A stretch of DNA of 52,346 nt, taken from assembly GCA_017616435.1 (NCBI GenBank), contig JAFZYC010000089.1:1-52346 (forward strand). Direction: 5' to 3'. The stretch comes from Clostridia bacterium (GTDB lineage Bacteria; Bacillota; Clostridia; Christensenellales; CAG-138). The notes beneath the pieces were generated by a model. It did no database searches, was not told where the DNA came from, and saw nothing but the letters and a program-made list of their open reading frames with translations. The position numbers and the translations under genes were made by a program. Below, one piece after another: positions 1-8,051 of the stretch. Within the stretch, counting starts at the first letter, position 1; each line of letters opens with the position of its first letter.

Positions 1-99
1 CCTGCGCCCACTCCGACGCCTGCGCCTACTCCCGAGCCGACCCCGGCGCCTACTCAGACGCCCGAGCCCACGCCCGAGCCCACCGGCGGAGAGGAATGA
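1..99 (+). CDS. C-terminal end of a Pro/Thr-rich protein (partial)
   Basis: Frame 1 is open from the first base to a TGA at 97-99. It encodes 32 residues made almost only of Pro, Thr, Ala and Glu in PT, PA and PE pairs, ending in Gly-Gly-Glu-Glu. Such tails are typical of flexible extracellular or wall-spanning linkers in Gram-positive surface proteins. The same kind of linker, in N-terminal position, occurs in the three lipoproteins at 12975-16476. A strong terminator follows 12 bases after the stop. The start and all functional domains lie outside the window, so no function can be given. Confidence 0.7.
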   Translation, partial: PAPTPTPAPTPEPTPAPTQTPEPTPEPTGGEE

Positions 100-110
100 T
101 AAAGCATATA

Positions 111-139
111 AAAAAGCGCCACGTATCATGGCGCTTTTT
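111..139. terminator. Bidirectional intrinsic terminator
   Basis: A 10-bp inverted repeat (AAAAAGCGCC / GGCGCTTTTT) with a 9-nt loop. It is flanked by A-run and T-run, so it can end both the rightward gene at 1-99 and the leftward gene at 155-823. Confidence 0.85.
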
Positions 140-154
140 GATTTGTCCTTACGC

Positions 155-823
155 TTACGCCGTTTCCTGCTTCGGCTTTTTGACGAATATCAGCAGGAAC
201 GCGACATAGAGCGCTGCCGCTGAGATATCGATAACGGCGGTTAGATAGGGCTTGTCCTTCCAGAACAGCCCGCCCAGCGCGCCGGCAGCGGCGATCACGA
301 GGGACGTTATGCCGAGCGCGGCGATGTTGTGCTTCGAAAGCAGCTTTTTTAAGGGGATATCCGGGAATATCAGCTTCTCGGCGAGTATTATCAGCCCGAA
401 AAGTATCAGCGCGCCGAGTACGATCTTGAGTATAGTGCCTATCACGGGGACGTTCATAAGCCCGGCCAGCGCGGTCGCGAGCCATATCAGCCCGAAGCCC
501 ACGGCCCAGCAGGGGAGCACGAACAGCAGCCTTACGGCGAGCGGCAGCGACTTTACCCAAGCCCTGACCCTGTCGCGGAAGCCGCGCTTGCTCTCATCCT
601 GAGCTGAGACGACGGCGGGCTCCGCGGAATAGGAGGGGAGTTCAGCGGTCATTACCACCCCCTGGGAGGGGGTCTCCGCCTCCGGCTTTACGATATCGGC
701 GGGGGAGGAGAACAGCCCGCCGAAAAACAGCGAGGCGGCGAGCGCGGCTCCGGCCGCGGTCTGTTTTGCCCTTTTGCCGATCTTTTTGAGATCGGGCTTT
801 TTGGACTCCGATGCTTTTTCCAT
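155..823 (-). CDS. Membrane protein of unknown function
   Basis: A 222-aa protein. Residues 1-20 are Lys-rich and cytosolic-looking, followed by a hydrophobic segment at about 23-40, a polar Pro/Glu/Ser-rich stretch to about 90, then four hydrophobic segments (about 95-120, 125-150, 166-188 and 194-214) and a Lys-rich C-terminus. This gives roughly five membrane passes. The start is supported by AAAGGAG upstream of the ATG at 823 and a promoter at 859-887. I recognise no family or catalytic motif. It is monocistronic, convergent with the gene at 1-99 and divergent from the lysine operon. It could be a small phage-holin-like or envelope protein, but nothing in the sequence shows this. Confidence 0.75.
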   Translation of the reverse strand: MEKASESKKPDLKKIGKRAKQTAAGAALAASLFFGGLFSSPADIVKPEAETPSQGVVMTAELPSYSAEPAVVSAQDESKRGFRDRVRAWVKSLPLAVRLLFVLPCWAVGFGLIWLATALAGLMNVPVIGTILKIVLGALILFGLIILAEKLIFPDIPLKKLLSKHNIAALGITSLVIAAAGALGGLFWKDKPYLTAVIDISAAALYVAFLLIFVKKPKQETA

Positions 824-858
824 TGCGGCGAGGTCTCCTTTTGCTTGTTTTCTGCCAT

Positions 859-887
859 ATTATAACAAATATCGCGCGGAAAAACAA
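859..887 (-). promoter_or_regulatory. Promoter of the 155-823 membrane protein gene
   Basis: On the minus strand TTGTTT (887-882), a 17-nt spacer and a perfect TATAAT (864-859), about 40 nt upstream of the ATG. Confidence 0.6.
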
Positions 888-976
888 TCGCCGACGCCGC
901 CCGAAAGACGCAAAACATGCGTAACACACACGACTTTTTTATCCCGATCGGTTTTGCTCGTATTTCGTTTTTCGGC

Positions 977-1005
977 TTGACACCCGCCGATACTTATTAT
1001 ATAAT
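977..1005 (+). promoter_or_regulatory. Promoter of the lysine fermentation operon
   Basis: Perfect TTGACA (977-982), 17-nt spacer and perfect TATAAT (1000-1005). The predicted transcription start is at about 1011-1012, exactly at the first bases of the riboswitch closing helix. Confidence 0.9.
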
Positions 1006-1008
1006 AAC

Positions 1009-1173
1009 GGGGTAGAGGCGCAGGATCTCAGGTAGCGTGCCGCGTAAGGCTGCGGAGCCGTGTGCGGGGTGTGAATGGAGCTTCTGCCGAAGGTGTGCTT
1101 TTTCCGCAGGGCGCATCTGGGCGTACGGCCGAGCGCCGTGCGACTGTCATTGCTTTGTCAATGGTGCGCTATT
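1009..1173 (+). promoter_or_regulatory. Lysine riboswitch (L box aptamer)
   Basis: The leader holds the conserved lysine-aptamer blocks in order: GTAGAGGCGC (1012-1021), a GGTAGCGTGCC segment, GTGAATGGAGC then GCCGAAG in the middle, CATCTGGGCG, and the 3' signature GACTGTCA followed by a short ATTG/CAAT hairpin. The closing helix P1 would pair GGTAG (1011-1015) with CTATT (1169-1173). The blocks match what I know of the family (for example the B. subtilis lysC leader). It lies 5' of lysine degradation genes rather than biosynthesis or transport genes. The 3' P1 strand overlaps the 5' arm of the terminator at 1166-1214, so a lysine-bound aptamer should prevent termination (ON switch, inferred). 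Confidence 0.92.
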
Positions 1174-1214
1174 GTGACGGCCGAAAAGGGGCCGTTACAG
1201 CAGCGCCTTTTTTT
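1166..1214 (+). terminator. Riboswitch-controlled intrinsic terminator
   Basis: A two-part stem. The lower 5 bp are GCGCT (1166-1170) with AGCGC (1202-1206); after a 3-nt internal loop, the upper 9 bp are GTGACGGCC (1174-1182) with GGCCGTTAC (1190-1198). Seven Ts follow at 1208-1214. Only the lower helix brings the stem next to the T tract, and its 5' arm is shared with aptamer helix P1. No competing antiterminator other than P1 is needed. Confidence 0.85.
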
Positions 1215-1249
1215 ATCAAGCACAATCAACTGTACGGAGGACACTACCC

Positions 1250-1657
1250 ATGGAACAGAAGATCACATCCACGATTCGTCTCCGCATGAGCGCGCAGGAC
1301 GCGCATTACGGCGGAAATCTTGTCGACGGCGCGCACATGCTCGCCCTGTTCGGCGACGTTGCGACGGAGCTCCTTATCAAGCTGGACGGCGACGAGGGCC
1401 TCTTCAAGGCCTATGATATGGTCGAGTTCATCGCTCCCGTATTCGCCGGCGACTATATCGAGGCATACGGCGAGATCACCCATATCGGCAACACCTCCCG
1501 CAAGATGGTGTTCGAGGCCCGCAAGGTGATAATGCCCCGCCCCGATATCAACGATTCCGCCTGCGACGTTCTTGCAGAGCCCATAGTCGTCTGCCGCGCC
1601 TCCGGCACCTGCGTCGTGCCCAAGGACAAGAAACGCGGCAATTACGATAACCTGTAA
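1250..1657 (+). CDS. kal: 3-aminobutyryl-CoA ammonia lyase
   Basis: A 135-aa single hotdog-fold protein that deaminates L-3-aminobutyryl-CoA to crotonyl-CoA and ammonia, the last dedicated step of lysine fermentation. The family is recognised from the N-terminal [18 protein letters not shown] block, the helix with [18 protein letters not shown], the [11 protein letters not shown] strand and the short C-terminal tail after [16 protein letters not shown]. Its length is usual for Kal. The start is fixed by ACGGAGG upstream and by the riboswitch leader ending at 1249. It is the first gene of the operon, and kce follows after 9 nt. In Fusobacterium and Clostridium the same gene clusters with kce, kdd and kam genes. 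Confidence 0.93.
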   Translation: MEQKITSTIRLRMSAQDAHYGGNLVDGAHMLALFGDVATELLIKLDGDEGLFKAYDMVEFIAPVFAGDYIEAYGEITHIGNTSRKMVFEARKVIMPRPDINDSACDVLAEPIVVCRASGTCVVPKDKKRGNYDNL

Positions 1658-1666
1658 GGAGGCAGT

Positions 1667-2494
1667 ATGGAAAAGCTCATCATAACCGCCGCCATCTGCG
1701 GCGCGGAGGTCACAAAGGCCAACAATCCCGCGGTCCCCTATACCGTGGAGGAGATGGTCAACGAGGCCCGCTCCGCCTACAACGCGGGCGCGGCTATTAT
1801 CCATGTGCATGTCCGCTATGACGACGGCACCCCCACTCAGGACCGCGAGCGCTTCCGCGTCGTAATGGACGCCATAAGGCGCGAGCTGCCGGACGTCATA
1901 ATGATCCCCTCCACGGGCGGCGCTACCGGCATGAGCCCGGAGGAGAGGCTCCAGCCCACGGAGCTCTTCCCCGAAATGGCGACCCTCGACTGCGGCACCT
2001 GCAATTTCGGCGATGAGATATTCGATAACACCATGCCCACCATGCGCGCCTTCGGAAAGCGCATGATCGAGAACGGCATAAAGCCCGAGTACGAATGCTT
2101 CGAGATGGGCCATATCGACACCATCCTCGACATGGCCAGAAAGGGCGAGGTCCCCGGCGATCCCATGCAGTTCAACTTCGTTCTGGGAGTCAAGGGCTGC
2201 ACCCCCGCGACGGTGCAGAACCTCGTCTGGATGGCGAACGCGATCCCCGCGGGCTCCACTTGGACGGCTACGGGCGTAGGCCGCTCTGCGTTCACGCTCG
2301 CCGCTCCCGCGATAGTCATGGGCGGCAACGTCCGCGTCGGCTTTGAGGACAACATCTACCTTTCGAGGGGCGTGAAGGCCGCCTCGAACGGCGAGCTCGT
2401 CGAAAAGGTCGTAAGGCTCTCCCGCGAGCTCGGCCGCGATATCGCCTCTCCCGAAGAGGCGAGGCGCATACTCTCGCTCAAGCCCCGCACATGA
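1667..2494 (+). CDS. kce: 3-keto-5-aminohexanoate cleavage enzyme
   Basis: A 275-aa TIM-barrel enzyme of the BKACE (DUF849) family. It condenses 3-keto-5-aminohexanoate with acetyl-CoA and splits it to acetoacetate and L-3-aminobutyryl-CoA. The Zn-binding pair is seen in IIHVHVRYDDG (about residues 45-50), with further family blocks SPEERLQPTELFPEMATLDCG and the C-terminal GNVRVGFEDNIYLSRG, which carries the catalytic Arg/Glu region. TAAGGAGG precedes the ATG. BKACE members use various beta-keto acids, but the kal-kce-kdd-kam context makes the lysine substrate nearly certain. Confidence 0.93.
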   Translation: MEKLIITAAICGAEVTKANNPAVPYTVEEMVNEARSAYNAGAAIIHVHVRYDDGTPTQDRERFRVVMDAIRRELPDVIMIPSTGGATGMSPEERLQPTELFPEMATLDCGTCNFGDEIFDNTMPTMRAFGKRMIENGIKPEYECFEMGHIDTILDMARKGEVPGDPMQFNFVLGVKGCTPATVQNLVWMANAIPAGSTWTATGVGRSAFTLAAPAIVMGGNVRVGFEDNIYLSRGVKAASNGELVEKVVRLSRELGRDIASPEEARRILSLKPRT

Positions 2495-2545
2495 ATCACG
2501 ATCGAAAATCAATAACAAAAACTATTTTCACGGAGGAATAAAACT

Positions 2546-3586
2546 ATGGCACTCAAAGGCAACAAGTACGGCACCCACCGCGTTATCGAGCCCCACGGCG
2601 TCCTCACCCAGGCCGCTTGGAAGATCGACAACGACATGACCAAGCACTACTCCAACGAGATAATCTGCGACGTCATCTCTTTGAACATCGACTCCGCTTC
2701 CTTCACTCAGATCGAGGAGGCCTGCGGCGGCGACGAGCAGAAGATCGGCGAGATGATAATGGGCATCGTCGCGGAGCGCGGCAAGCAGCAGAACCCCGTT
2801 ACCGGTTCCGGCGGCATGTTCATCGGCAAGGTCGCCTACATCGGCGAGGACCTCAAGGATCGCGACCTCAAGGTCGGCGACAAGATCGCTTCCCTCGTTT
2901 CTCTGTCCCTCACCCCGCTCAAGATCGACAAGATACTCGCCATCCATAAGGATATCGACCGCGTCGATATCGTAGGTCAGGCGGTCCTCTTCGAGAGCGG
3001 CATCTATGCCAAGCTCCCCGACGACATGACCGAGACCCTCGCTCTTGCCGCTCTTGACGTTGCCGGCGCTCCCGCACAGGCACGCAAGCTCCCCAAGGAG
3101 GGCGACAGCGTCCTCATACTCGGCGCAAACGGCAAATCCGGCGTTCTCTGCGGCTACGAGGCCATGAAAAAGGTCGGCCCCAACGGCAACGTCGTCGGCG
3201 TCGTCAGGAACCCGAAGCAGGTACCCGCTCTTATGGAGCTGGGCGTTTACAACAAGGTCATCGTCGCCTCCGCGACGGAGCCCATCGCCGTTCTCGACGC
3301 CGCTCTTGAGGCCAACGGCGGCAAGGAGTACGATATCTCCATCTGCTGCGTCAACGTCGAGTCCTGCGAGATGAGCGCGATCCTCCCCGTCCGCGACGAC
3401 GGTATCGTCTACTTCTTCTCCATGGCGACCTCCTTCACGAAGGCCGCTCTCGGCGCAGAAGGCATCGGTAAGGACGTCACCATGATCATCGGCAACGGCT
3501 ACACCAAGGATCATGCCGAGATCACCCTCAACGTGCTTCGCGAGAACGAGAAACTCCGCAAGCTCTTCGACGAGAAATATTGCTGA
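2546..3586 (+). CDS. kdd: L-erythro-3,5-diaminohexanoate dehydrogenase
   Basis: A 346-aa NAD(P)-dependent oxidative deaminase converting 3,5-diaminohexanoate to 3-keto-5-aminohexanoate and ammonia. A Rossmann nucleotide-binding loop (LILGANGKSGVLCGYEA, about residues 188-205) sits between an N-terminal GroES-like part and a C-terminal part. The length agrees with known Kdd (about 345 aa). A GGAGGAATAAAACT ribosome binding site sits upstream, and the 50-nt gap after kce carries no terminator. It supplies the Kce substrate. Confidence 0.93.
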   Translation: MALKGNKYGTHRVIEPHGVLTQAAWKIDNDMTKHYSNEIICDVISLNIDSASFTQIEEACGGDEQKIGEMIMGIVAERGKQQNPVTGSGGMFIGKVAYIGEDLKDRDLKVGDKIASLVSLSLTPLKIDKILAIHKDIDRVDIVGQAVLFESGIYAKLPDDMTETLALAALDVAGAPAQARKLPKEGDSVLILGANGKSGVLCGYEAMKKVGPNGNVVGVVRNPKQVPALMELGVYNKVIVASATEPIAVLDAALEANGGKEYDISICCVNVESCEMSAILPVRDDGIVYFFSMATSFTKAALGAEGIGKDVTMIIGNGYTKDHAEITLNVLRENEKLRKLFDEKYC

Positions 3587-3596
3587 TGATATGAAA

Positions 3597-3622
3597 GCCG
3601 CCTCCGCGAAAGCGGGGGCGGC
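3597..3622 (+). terminator. Strong operon-internal hairpin (weak or partial terminator)
   Basis: An 11-bp stem GCCGCCTCCGC / GCGGGGGCGGC closed by a GAAA tetraloop, starting 10 nt after the kdd stop. The downstream run is only GATTTGACTTTTA, so termination should be partial. It may set mRNA stoichiometry by separating kal-kce-kdd from the lipoprotein and kam genes. Confidence 0.6.
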
Positions 3623-3655
3623 GATTTGACTTTTACCCCCAACGGAGAGACCCAA

Positions 3656-4309
3656 ATGAAAAAACTGCTTACTCTGACGCTCTGCCTGCTCTTCGTCCTC
3701 ACCGCGCTCTTTACCGCGGGCTGTAAGGAGAAGGAATACGTTCCCGAAGGGCCGACGGACGTCAACTACGGCGAGGTAGCCTATACCGCCTACGAAGACG
3801 GCACCGCGCTCACATTCGATTATCTCGACTGCTTCGTACGCACCTCCGACGAGGATACCTCTTTCGTCGCGAACACTCCCGATGAAAAGGGCGTGCTCTC
3901 CTACATTTTCTTCGATTCCTTCCGCGACTACGAGAAGACATACGAGACCTACCTCATCCCGACCCGCAAATACGCGGAGATCGCCGCTTACAGCGAGGAG
4001 GAGGCGAAGAACTATCTGGAGATCGCCCTCGGAATGGTCGCGTCCCAGGGCGCGAAGTATACCACGGACGACTTCAAGCTGGAGAAATACGATAATTACG
4101 TATATCTCTTCATGGAGGTCACCGCGGAATACGAAAAAACGGGCGAGATACAGAAGATGTGGATCGCCAAATACGTTGTTGAAAACGAGCGCGTATACAC
4201 GCTGCAGGCTTTCGTGCCCGCATCCTGCGTCACGAAATACGGCCCCGTTTTCAAGAATGTCGCGTTCGATATCGAAAACGCACTGACCGCAGGCGCAACC
4301 AATCAATAA
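3656..4309 (+). CDS. Lipoprotein of unknown function in the lysine operon
   Basis: A 217-aa predicted lipoprotein. Residues 1-21 form a signal peptide (MKKLLTLTLCLLFVL...) ending in the lipobox FTAGC, so the mature protein would start at Cys22 and be anchored outside the cytoplasmic membrane. The mature part is acidic with many aromatic residues (EYVPEGPTDVNYGEVAYTAYED, split here for length) and has no motif I recognise. The ATG at 3656 is preferred over an in-frame ATG at 3626 because GGAGAG precedes it and the signal peptide begins there. It sits between kdd and kamA on the same strand, so it is coexpressed with cytosolic lysine-degrading enzymes. A link to lysine sensing or uptake is possible but not shown. 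Confidence 0.82.
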   Translation: MKKLLTLTLCLLFVLTALFTAGCKEKEYVPEGPTDVNYGEVAYTAYEDGTALTFDYLDCFVRTSDEDTSFVANTPDEKGVLSYIFFDSFRDYEKTYETYLIPTRKYAEIAAYSEEEAKNYLEIALGMVASQGAKYTTDDFKLEKYDNYVYLFMEVTAEYEKTGEIQKMWIAKYVVENERVYTLQAFVPASCVTKYGPVFKNVAFDIENALTAGATNQ

Positions 4310-4333
4310 TACCTAAAATGAAAGGAAACTAAT

Positions 4334-5611
4334 ATGGTCACGATCAACAAGAGCCGCGCATACGGACTTTTCAAGGACGTTCCCGACGAGCAGTGGAACG
4401 ACTGGCAGTGGCAGGTAGCCAACCGCGTTGAGACCCTTGAGGATCTCAAAAAATACGTCAAGCTCACTCCCGAAGAGGAGGACGGCGTAAAGAAGTGCCT
4501 CGGCACCCTTCGCATGGCGATCACGCCCTATTACCTCTCGCTCATCAATCCCGACGATCCCTACGATCCCGTAAGGCGTCAGGCGATCCCCACCGCGGCG
4601 GAGCTCTATCAGGCTCCCGAAGATCAGCTCGATCCTCTGCATGAGGATACCGATTCGCCCGTTCCCGGCCTCACCCACAGGTATCCCGACCGCGTACTGT
4701 TCCTCGTAACCGACCAGTGCTCCATGTACTGCCGCCACTGCACGAGGAGGCGCTTCGCCGGTCAGACGGACACCGCGGTTCCCGACTGTCAGGTCGAGGG
4801 CTGCATCGAGTACATCAGGAACCATCCCGAGGTCCGCGACGTACTGCTCTCCGGCGGCGATGCGCTCATGATCTCCGATGAGAAGCTTGAGTACATCATC
4901 TCCGAGCTCCGCAAGATCCCCCACGTCGAGATCGTCCGCATCGGCTCCCGCACTCCCGTCGTATGCCCGCAGAGGATCACCCCCGAGCTCTGCAATATGC
5001 TGAAGAAGTATCATCCCATCTGGCTGAATACGCACTTCAACCATCCCAACGAGATCACCGAGGAATCGAAGCGCGCCTGCGCGATGCTGGCCGACGCCGG
5101 TATCCCCTTGGGCAACCAGACGGTGCTCCTGCACGGCGTGAACGACTGCGTACACGTCATGAAGAAGCTCGTTCAGGCGCTCGTCTATATCAGGGTCCGC
5201 CCGTATTACATCTACGTCTGCGACCTTTCCATGGGCCTCACCCATTTCCGCACGCCCGTTTCCAAGGGCATCGAGATCATCGAGGGCCTCAGGGGCCACA
5301 CCTCCGGCTATGCTGTGCCGACATTCGTTGTCGACGCTCCCGGCGGCGGCGGCAAGACGCCCGTAATGCCCAATTACGTGATAAGCCAGACCCCCAGGAA
5401 GACGATCCTCAGGAACTTCGAGGGCGTCATCACGACCTATACGGAGCCCGAGGGCTATGTCGAGGACTGCCACTGCGAGGTCTGCCGCAAGGCGCGTGAG
5501 GAGCATCCGGAGCTCGTCGGCGTAGCGGGCCTTGAGCAGGGCCGCATGGACGGCAATATCTCCCTTGAGCCGAGAGGCCTCGCAAGGCTGGAGCGCGGAA
5601 GGAAGCACTGA
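4334..5611 (+). CDS. kamA: Lysine 2,3-aminomutase
   Basis: A 425-aa radical-SAM, PLP-dependent enzyme that converts L-lysine to L-beta-lysine, the first step of the pathway. Visible are the radical-SAM cluster motif CSMYCRHCTRRR (about residues 134-145), the GGDALM block, the PLP-lysine region DAPGGGGKTPVMPNY (about 335-350) and the C-terminal Zn-type cysteines CHCEVC (about 382-387), which mark true lysine 2,3-aminomutases rather than EpmB. The ribosome binding site AAAGGAA precedes the ATG. Size matches the clostridial enzymes (about 416-425 aa). It is followed after 38 nt by kamD. Confidence 0.96.
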   Translation: MVTINKSRAYGLFKDVPDEQWNDWQWQVANRVETLEDLKKYVKLTPEEEDGVKKCLGTLRMAITPYYLSLINPDDPYDPVRRQAIPTAAELYQAPEDQLDPLHEDTDSPVPGLTHRYPDRVLFLVTDQCSMYCRHCTRRRFAGQTDTAVPDCQVEGCIEYIRNHPEVRDVLLSGGDALMISDEKLEYIISELRKIPHVEIVRIGSRTPVVCPQRITPELCNMLKKYHPIWLNTHFNHPNEITEESKRACAMLADAGIPLGNQTVLLHGVNDCVHVMKKLVQALVYIRVRPYYIYVCDLSMGLTHFRTPVSKGIEIIEGLRGHTSGYAVPTFVVDAPGGGGKTPVMPNYVISQTPRKTILRNFEGVITTYTEPEGYVEDCHCEVCRKAREEHPELVGVAGLEQGRMDGNISLEPRGLARLERGRKH

Positions 5612-5649
5612 TGACCCAAACTCAATTCTGATCGATCGGAGATTGACCA

Positions 5650-7203
5650 ATGACCGAAAAACTCAGATTAAATCAAGAAAACGTCAATAAAGCCCGCGAG
5701 TCGGCGCACCGCATAGCGGTCGATACGCAGAGCTTCATAGACCTGCATACCACCGTAACGGTGGAGCGTACCGTCTGCAGGCTTTTGGGCATCGACGGCG
5801 TCAACGCTCTGGACGTGCCCCTTCCCAATGTGGTCGTCGATCACATGACGGAGAAGGGCCTCCTGGGCGTCGGCGCGGCGTACCTTATCGGCTCCGCGAT
5901 GCTCGACACGGGCAAGACCCCGCAGGAGATCGCGGAGGGCGTCGACGACGGCAGCATAGACCTTTCCAAGCTGCCTCCCCGCACGGTGGAGGAGATCAGG
6001 TCGGTCATAATGCCCGTTGCGATCGCCACCACGGAGCGCGTCAAAAAGAACGTCGCGAAACGCAATGAGTACCTTGCGGAGTTCGGCGACAAGACCGACC
6101 CGTATCTCTACGTCATAGTCGCGACCGGTAATATCTATGAGGATATCACCCAGGCGAAGGCTGCCGCCAAGCAGGGCGCGGATATCATCGCCGTCATAAG
6201 GACGACGGGCCAGAGCTTGCTCGACTACGTACCCTACGGCGCAACGACGGAGGGCTTCGGCGGCACTTACGCCACGCAGGAAAACTTCCGCCTCATGCGA
6301 GCCGCGCTCGACGAGGTTGGCGAGGAGGAGCACCGCTACATCAGGCTGTGCAACTACTGCTCCGGCCTCTGCATGCCTGAGATCGCAGCTATGGGCGCTC
6401 TTGAGAGGCTTGACGTAATGCTCAACGACGCGCTTTACGGCATCCTCTTCCGCGACATCAACCCGCAGAGGACTATCATCGACCAGTTCATGAGCCGCGT
6501 AATAAACTCCTTCGCGGGCGTCATAATCAACACGGGCGAGGATAACTACCTCACCACCGCGGACGCCGTCGAGGAGGCGCACACGGTACTGGCGTCCCAG
6601 TTCCTGAACGAGCAGTTCGCCCTTGAAGCGGGCCTGCCGGAGGAGCAGCAGGGCCTTGGCCACGCGTTCGAGATCAATCCGGACGTTGAGAACGGCTTCC
6701 TCTATGAGCTCGCGCAGGCGCAGATGGCGCGCCAGATATTCCCCAAGGCGCCCTTGAAGTACATGCCCCCGACCAAGTTCATGACGGGCAACATATTCCG
6801 CGGCCACGTGCAGGACGCGCTGTTCAACATCGTCACGATACTGACCGGGCAGAAGCTGCACCTTCTGGGCATGCTGACGGAGGCGATCCACACCCCGTTC
6901 ATGAGCGACCGCGCGCTTTCCATCGAGAACGCGCAGTACATATTCCGCACCATGCACGACCTCGGCGACGATATCACGTTCCGCGAGGGCGGCATTATGG
7001 AAAGAAGGGCGAACGAGGTGCTGCAGAAGGCGACCGACCTTCTGGGCGAGATCGAGAAGATGGGCCTCTTCGCAACGCTGGAAAAGGGCATTTTCGCCGA
7101 CATCAAGCGCTCGCGCGACGGCGGCAAGGGCTTATCCGGCGTCACCCGCAAGGATACCGTCTACTTCAACCCCTTCATCGAGCTTATGAAAAGGAGCCTG
7201 TAA
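5650..7203 (+). CDS. kamD: Lysine 5,6-aminomutase alpha subunit
   Basis: A 517-aa TIM-barrel subunit of the adenosylcobalamin- and PLP-dependent mutase that moves the terminal amino group of beta-lysine (or D-lysine) to give 3,5-diaminohexanoate. Recognised by family blocks such as VDTQSFIDLHTTVTVERT, LPNVVVDHMTEKGLLG, NYCSGLCMPEIAAMGA and PTKFMTGNIFRGHVQD, and by the usual length of about 516 aa. The ATG has CGGAGA upstream. It forms a heterotetramer with KamE, whose gene starts 3 nt after the kamD stop, so translation is probably coupled. Confidence 0.96.
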   Translation: MTEKLRLNQENVNKARESAHRIAVDTQSFIDLHTTVTVERTVCRLLGIDGVNALDVPLPNVVVDHMTEKGLLGVGAAYLIGSAMLDTGKTPQEIAEGVDDGSIDLSKLPPRTVEEIRSVIMPVAIATTERVKKNVAKRNEYLAEFGDKTDPYLYVIVATGNIYEDITQAKAAAKQGADIIAVIRTTGQSLLDYVPYGATTEGFGGTYATQENFRLMRAALDEVGEEEHRYIRLCNYCSGLCMPEIAAMGALERLDVMLNDALYGILFRDINPQRTIIDQFMSRVINSFAGVIINTGEDNYLTTADAVEEAHTVLASQFLNEQFALEAGLPEEQQGLGHAFEINPDVENGFLYELAQAQMARQIFPKAPLKYMPPTKFMTGNIFRGHVQDALFNIVTILTGQKLHLLGMLTEAIHTPFMSDRALSIENAQYIFRTMHDLGDDITFREGGIMERRANEVLQKATDLLGEIEKMGLFATLEKGIFADIKRSRDGGKGLSGVTRKDTVYFNPFIELMKRSL

Positions 7204-7206
7204 GTT

Positions 7207-7995
7207 ATGTCAAGCGGATTGTATAACACGCATAAAGCGGATTTCGATACGAAGTTCGATCCCACAAGGGTAAAGGCTTACGGCGACACTATGAACGACG
7301 GCAAGGTGCAGTTTTCGTTCACCCTGCCGGTCAAGAACGATGAGCGCGGCATAGAGGCCGCCCGTCAGCTCGTCCGCAAGATGGGCGTCGACGAGCCGAA
7401 CGTCGCCTGCGCTAAGACCCTCGATAAGGAGTTCACGTTCTTCGTCGTGTACGGCTCCGTCGCGCACTCCGTCGACTATGAGAACATCCATGTCCTCACC
7501 GTCGAGGAGGAGACAATGAGCATGGAAGAGACCGACGCCTACATAAAGGAGCATTTCGGCCGCAAGATCGTAATGGTCGGCGCCTCGACCGGCACCGACG
7601 CGCACACCGTCGGCATCGACGCCATAATGAACCGCAAGGGCTTTGCGGGGCATTACGGCCTTGAGCGCTACGAGATGATAGAGGCCTATAACTGGGGCGC
7701 GCAGGTCCCGAACGAGGAGTTCGTGAAGAAGGCGCTGGAGGTCAACGCCGACGTGCTGCTCGTATCGCAGACCGTCACGCAGAAGGACATCCATATCCAG
7801 AACCTCACCGAGCTCGTCGAGTATCTCGAGGCGGAGGGCCTTAGGGACAGGTTCATACTCTGCTGCGGCGGCGCGCGCATCACGCACGAGCTCGCCAAGG
7901 AGCTGGGCTATGACGCGGGCTTCGGCGCCGGCAAGTACGCCGACGACGTCGCCACCTTCGCCGTGACCGAGATGGTCAAGCGCGGGATGAAGTAA
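7207..7995 (+). CDS. kamE: Lysine 5,6-aminomutase beta subunit (B12-binding)
   Basis: A 262-aa subunit with a C-terminal Rossmann B12-binding domain. The DxHxxG motif is DAHTVG, with the cobalt-ligand His at residue 133 and a Lys at residue 144 in IMNRKG; both positions coincide with the His133 and Lys144 (PLP Schiff base) known for the clostridial enzyme. The downstream SQTVTQKD and CCGGARITHELAKELGYDAGFG blocks complete the cobalamin fold. It works with KamD. It is the last gene of the operon and ends 12 nt before a terminator. No kamB/kamC-like reactivation genes follow. Confidence 0.96.
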   Translation: MSSGLYNTHKADFDTKFDPTRVKAYGDTMNDGKVQFSFTLPVKNDERGIEAARQLVRKMGVDEPNVACAKTLDKEFTFFVVYGSVAHSVDYENIHVLTVEEETMSMEETDAYIKEHFGRKIVMVGASTGTDAHTVGIDAIMNRKGFAGHYGLERYEMIEAYNWGAQVPNEEFVKKALEVNADVLLVSQTVTQKDIHIQNLTELVEYLEAEGLRDRFILCCGGARITHELAKELGYDAGFGAGKYADDVATFAVTEMVKRGMK

Positions 7996-8007
7996 AAATC
8001 CTTTATA

Positions 8008-8037
8008 GGCCGGAGAGTATCGCTCCCCGGCCTTTTT
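8008..8037 (+). terminator. Terminator of the lysine operon
   Basis: GGCCGGAGAG / CTCCCCGGCC, a 10-position stem with one mismatch and a TATCG loop, followed by TTTTT at 8033-8037. Confidence 0.9.
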
Positions 8038-8051
8038 CTTTATTTTGCCTC

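Noticed and set aside
2528..4306. 592-aa open frame on the minus strand across kdd and the lipoprotein gene
   Set aside because: It is a shadow frame of GC-rich coding DNA; its translation is low in complexity (Glu/Val/Gly/Asp-rich), has no ribosome binding site and opposes clearly recognised genes.
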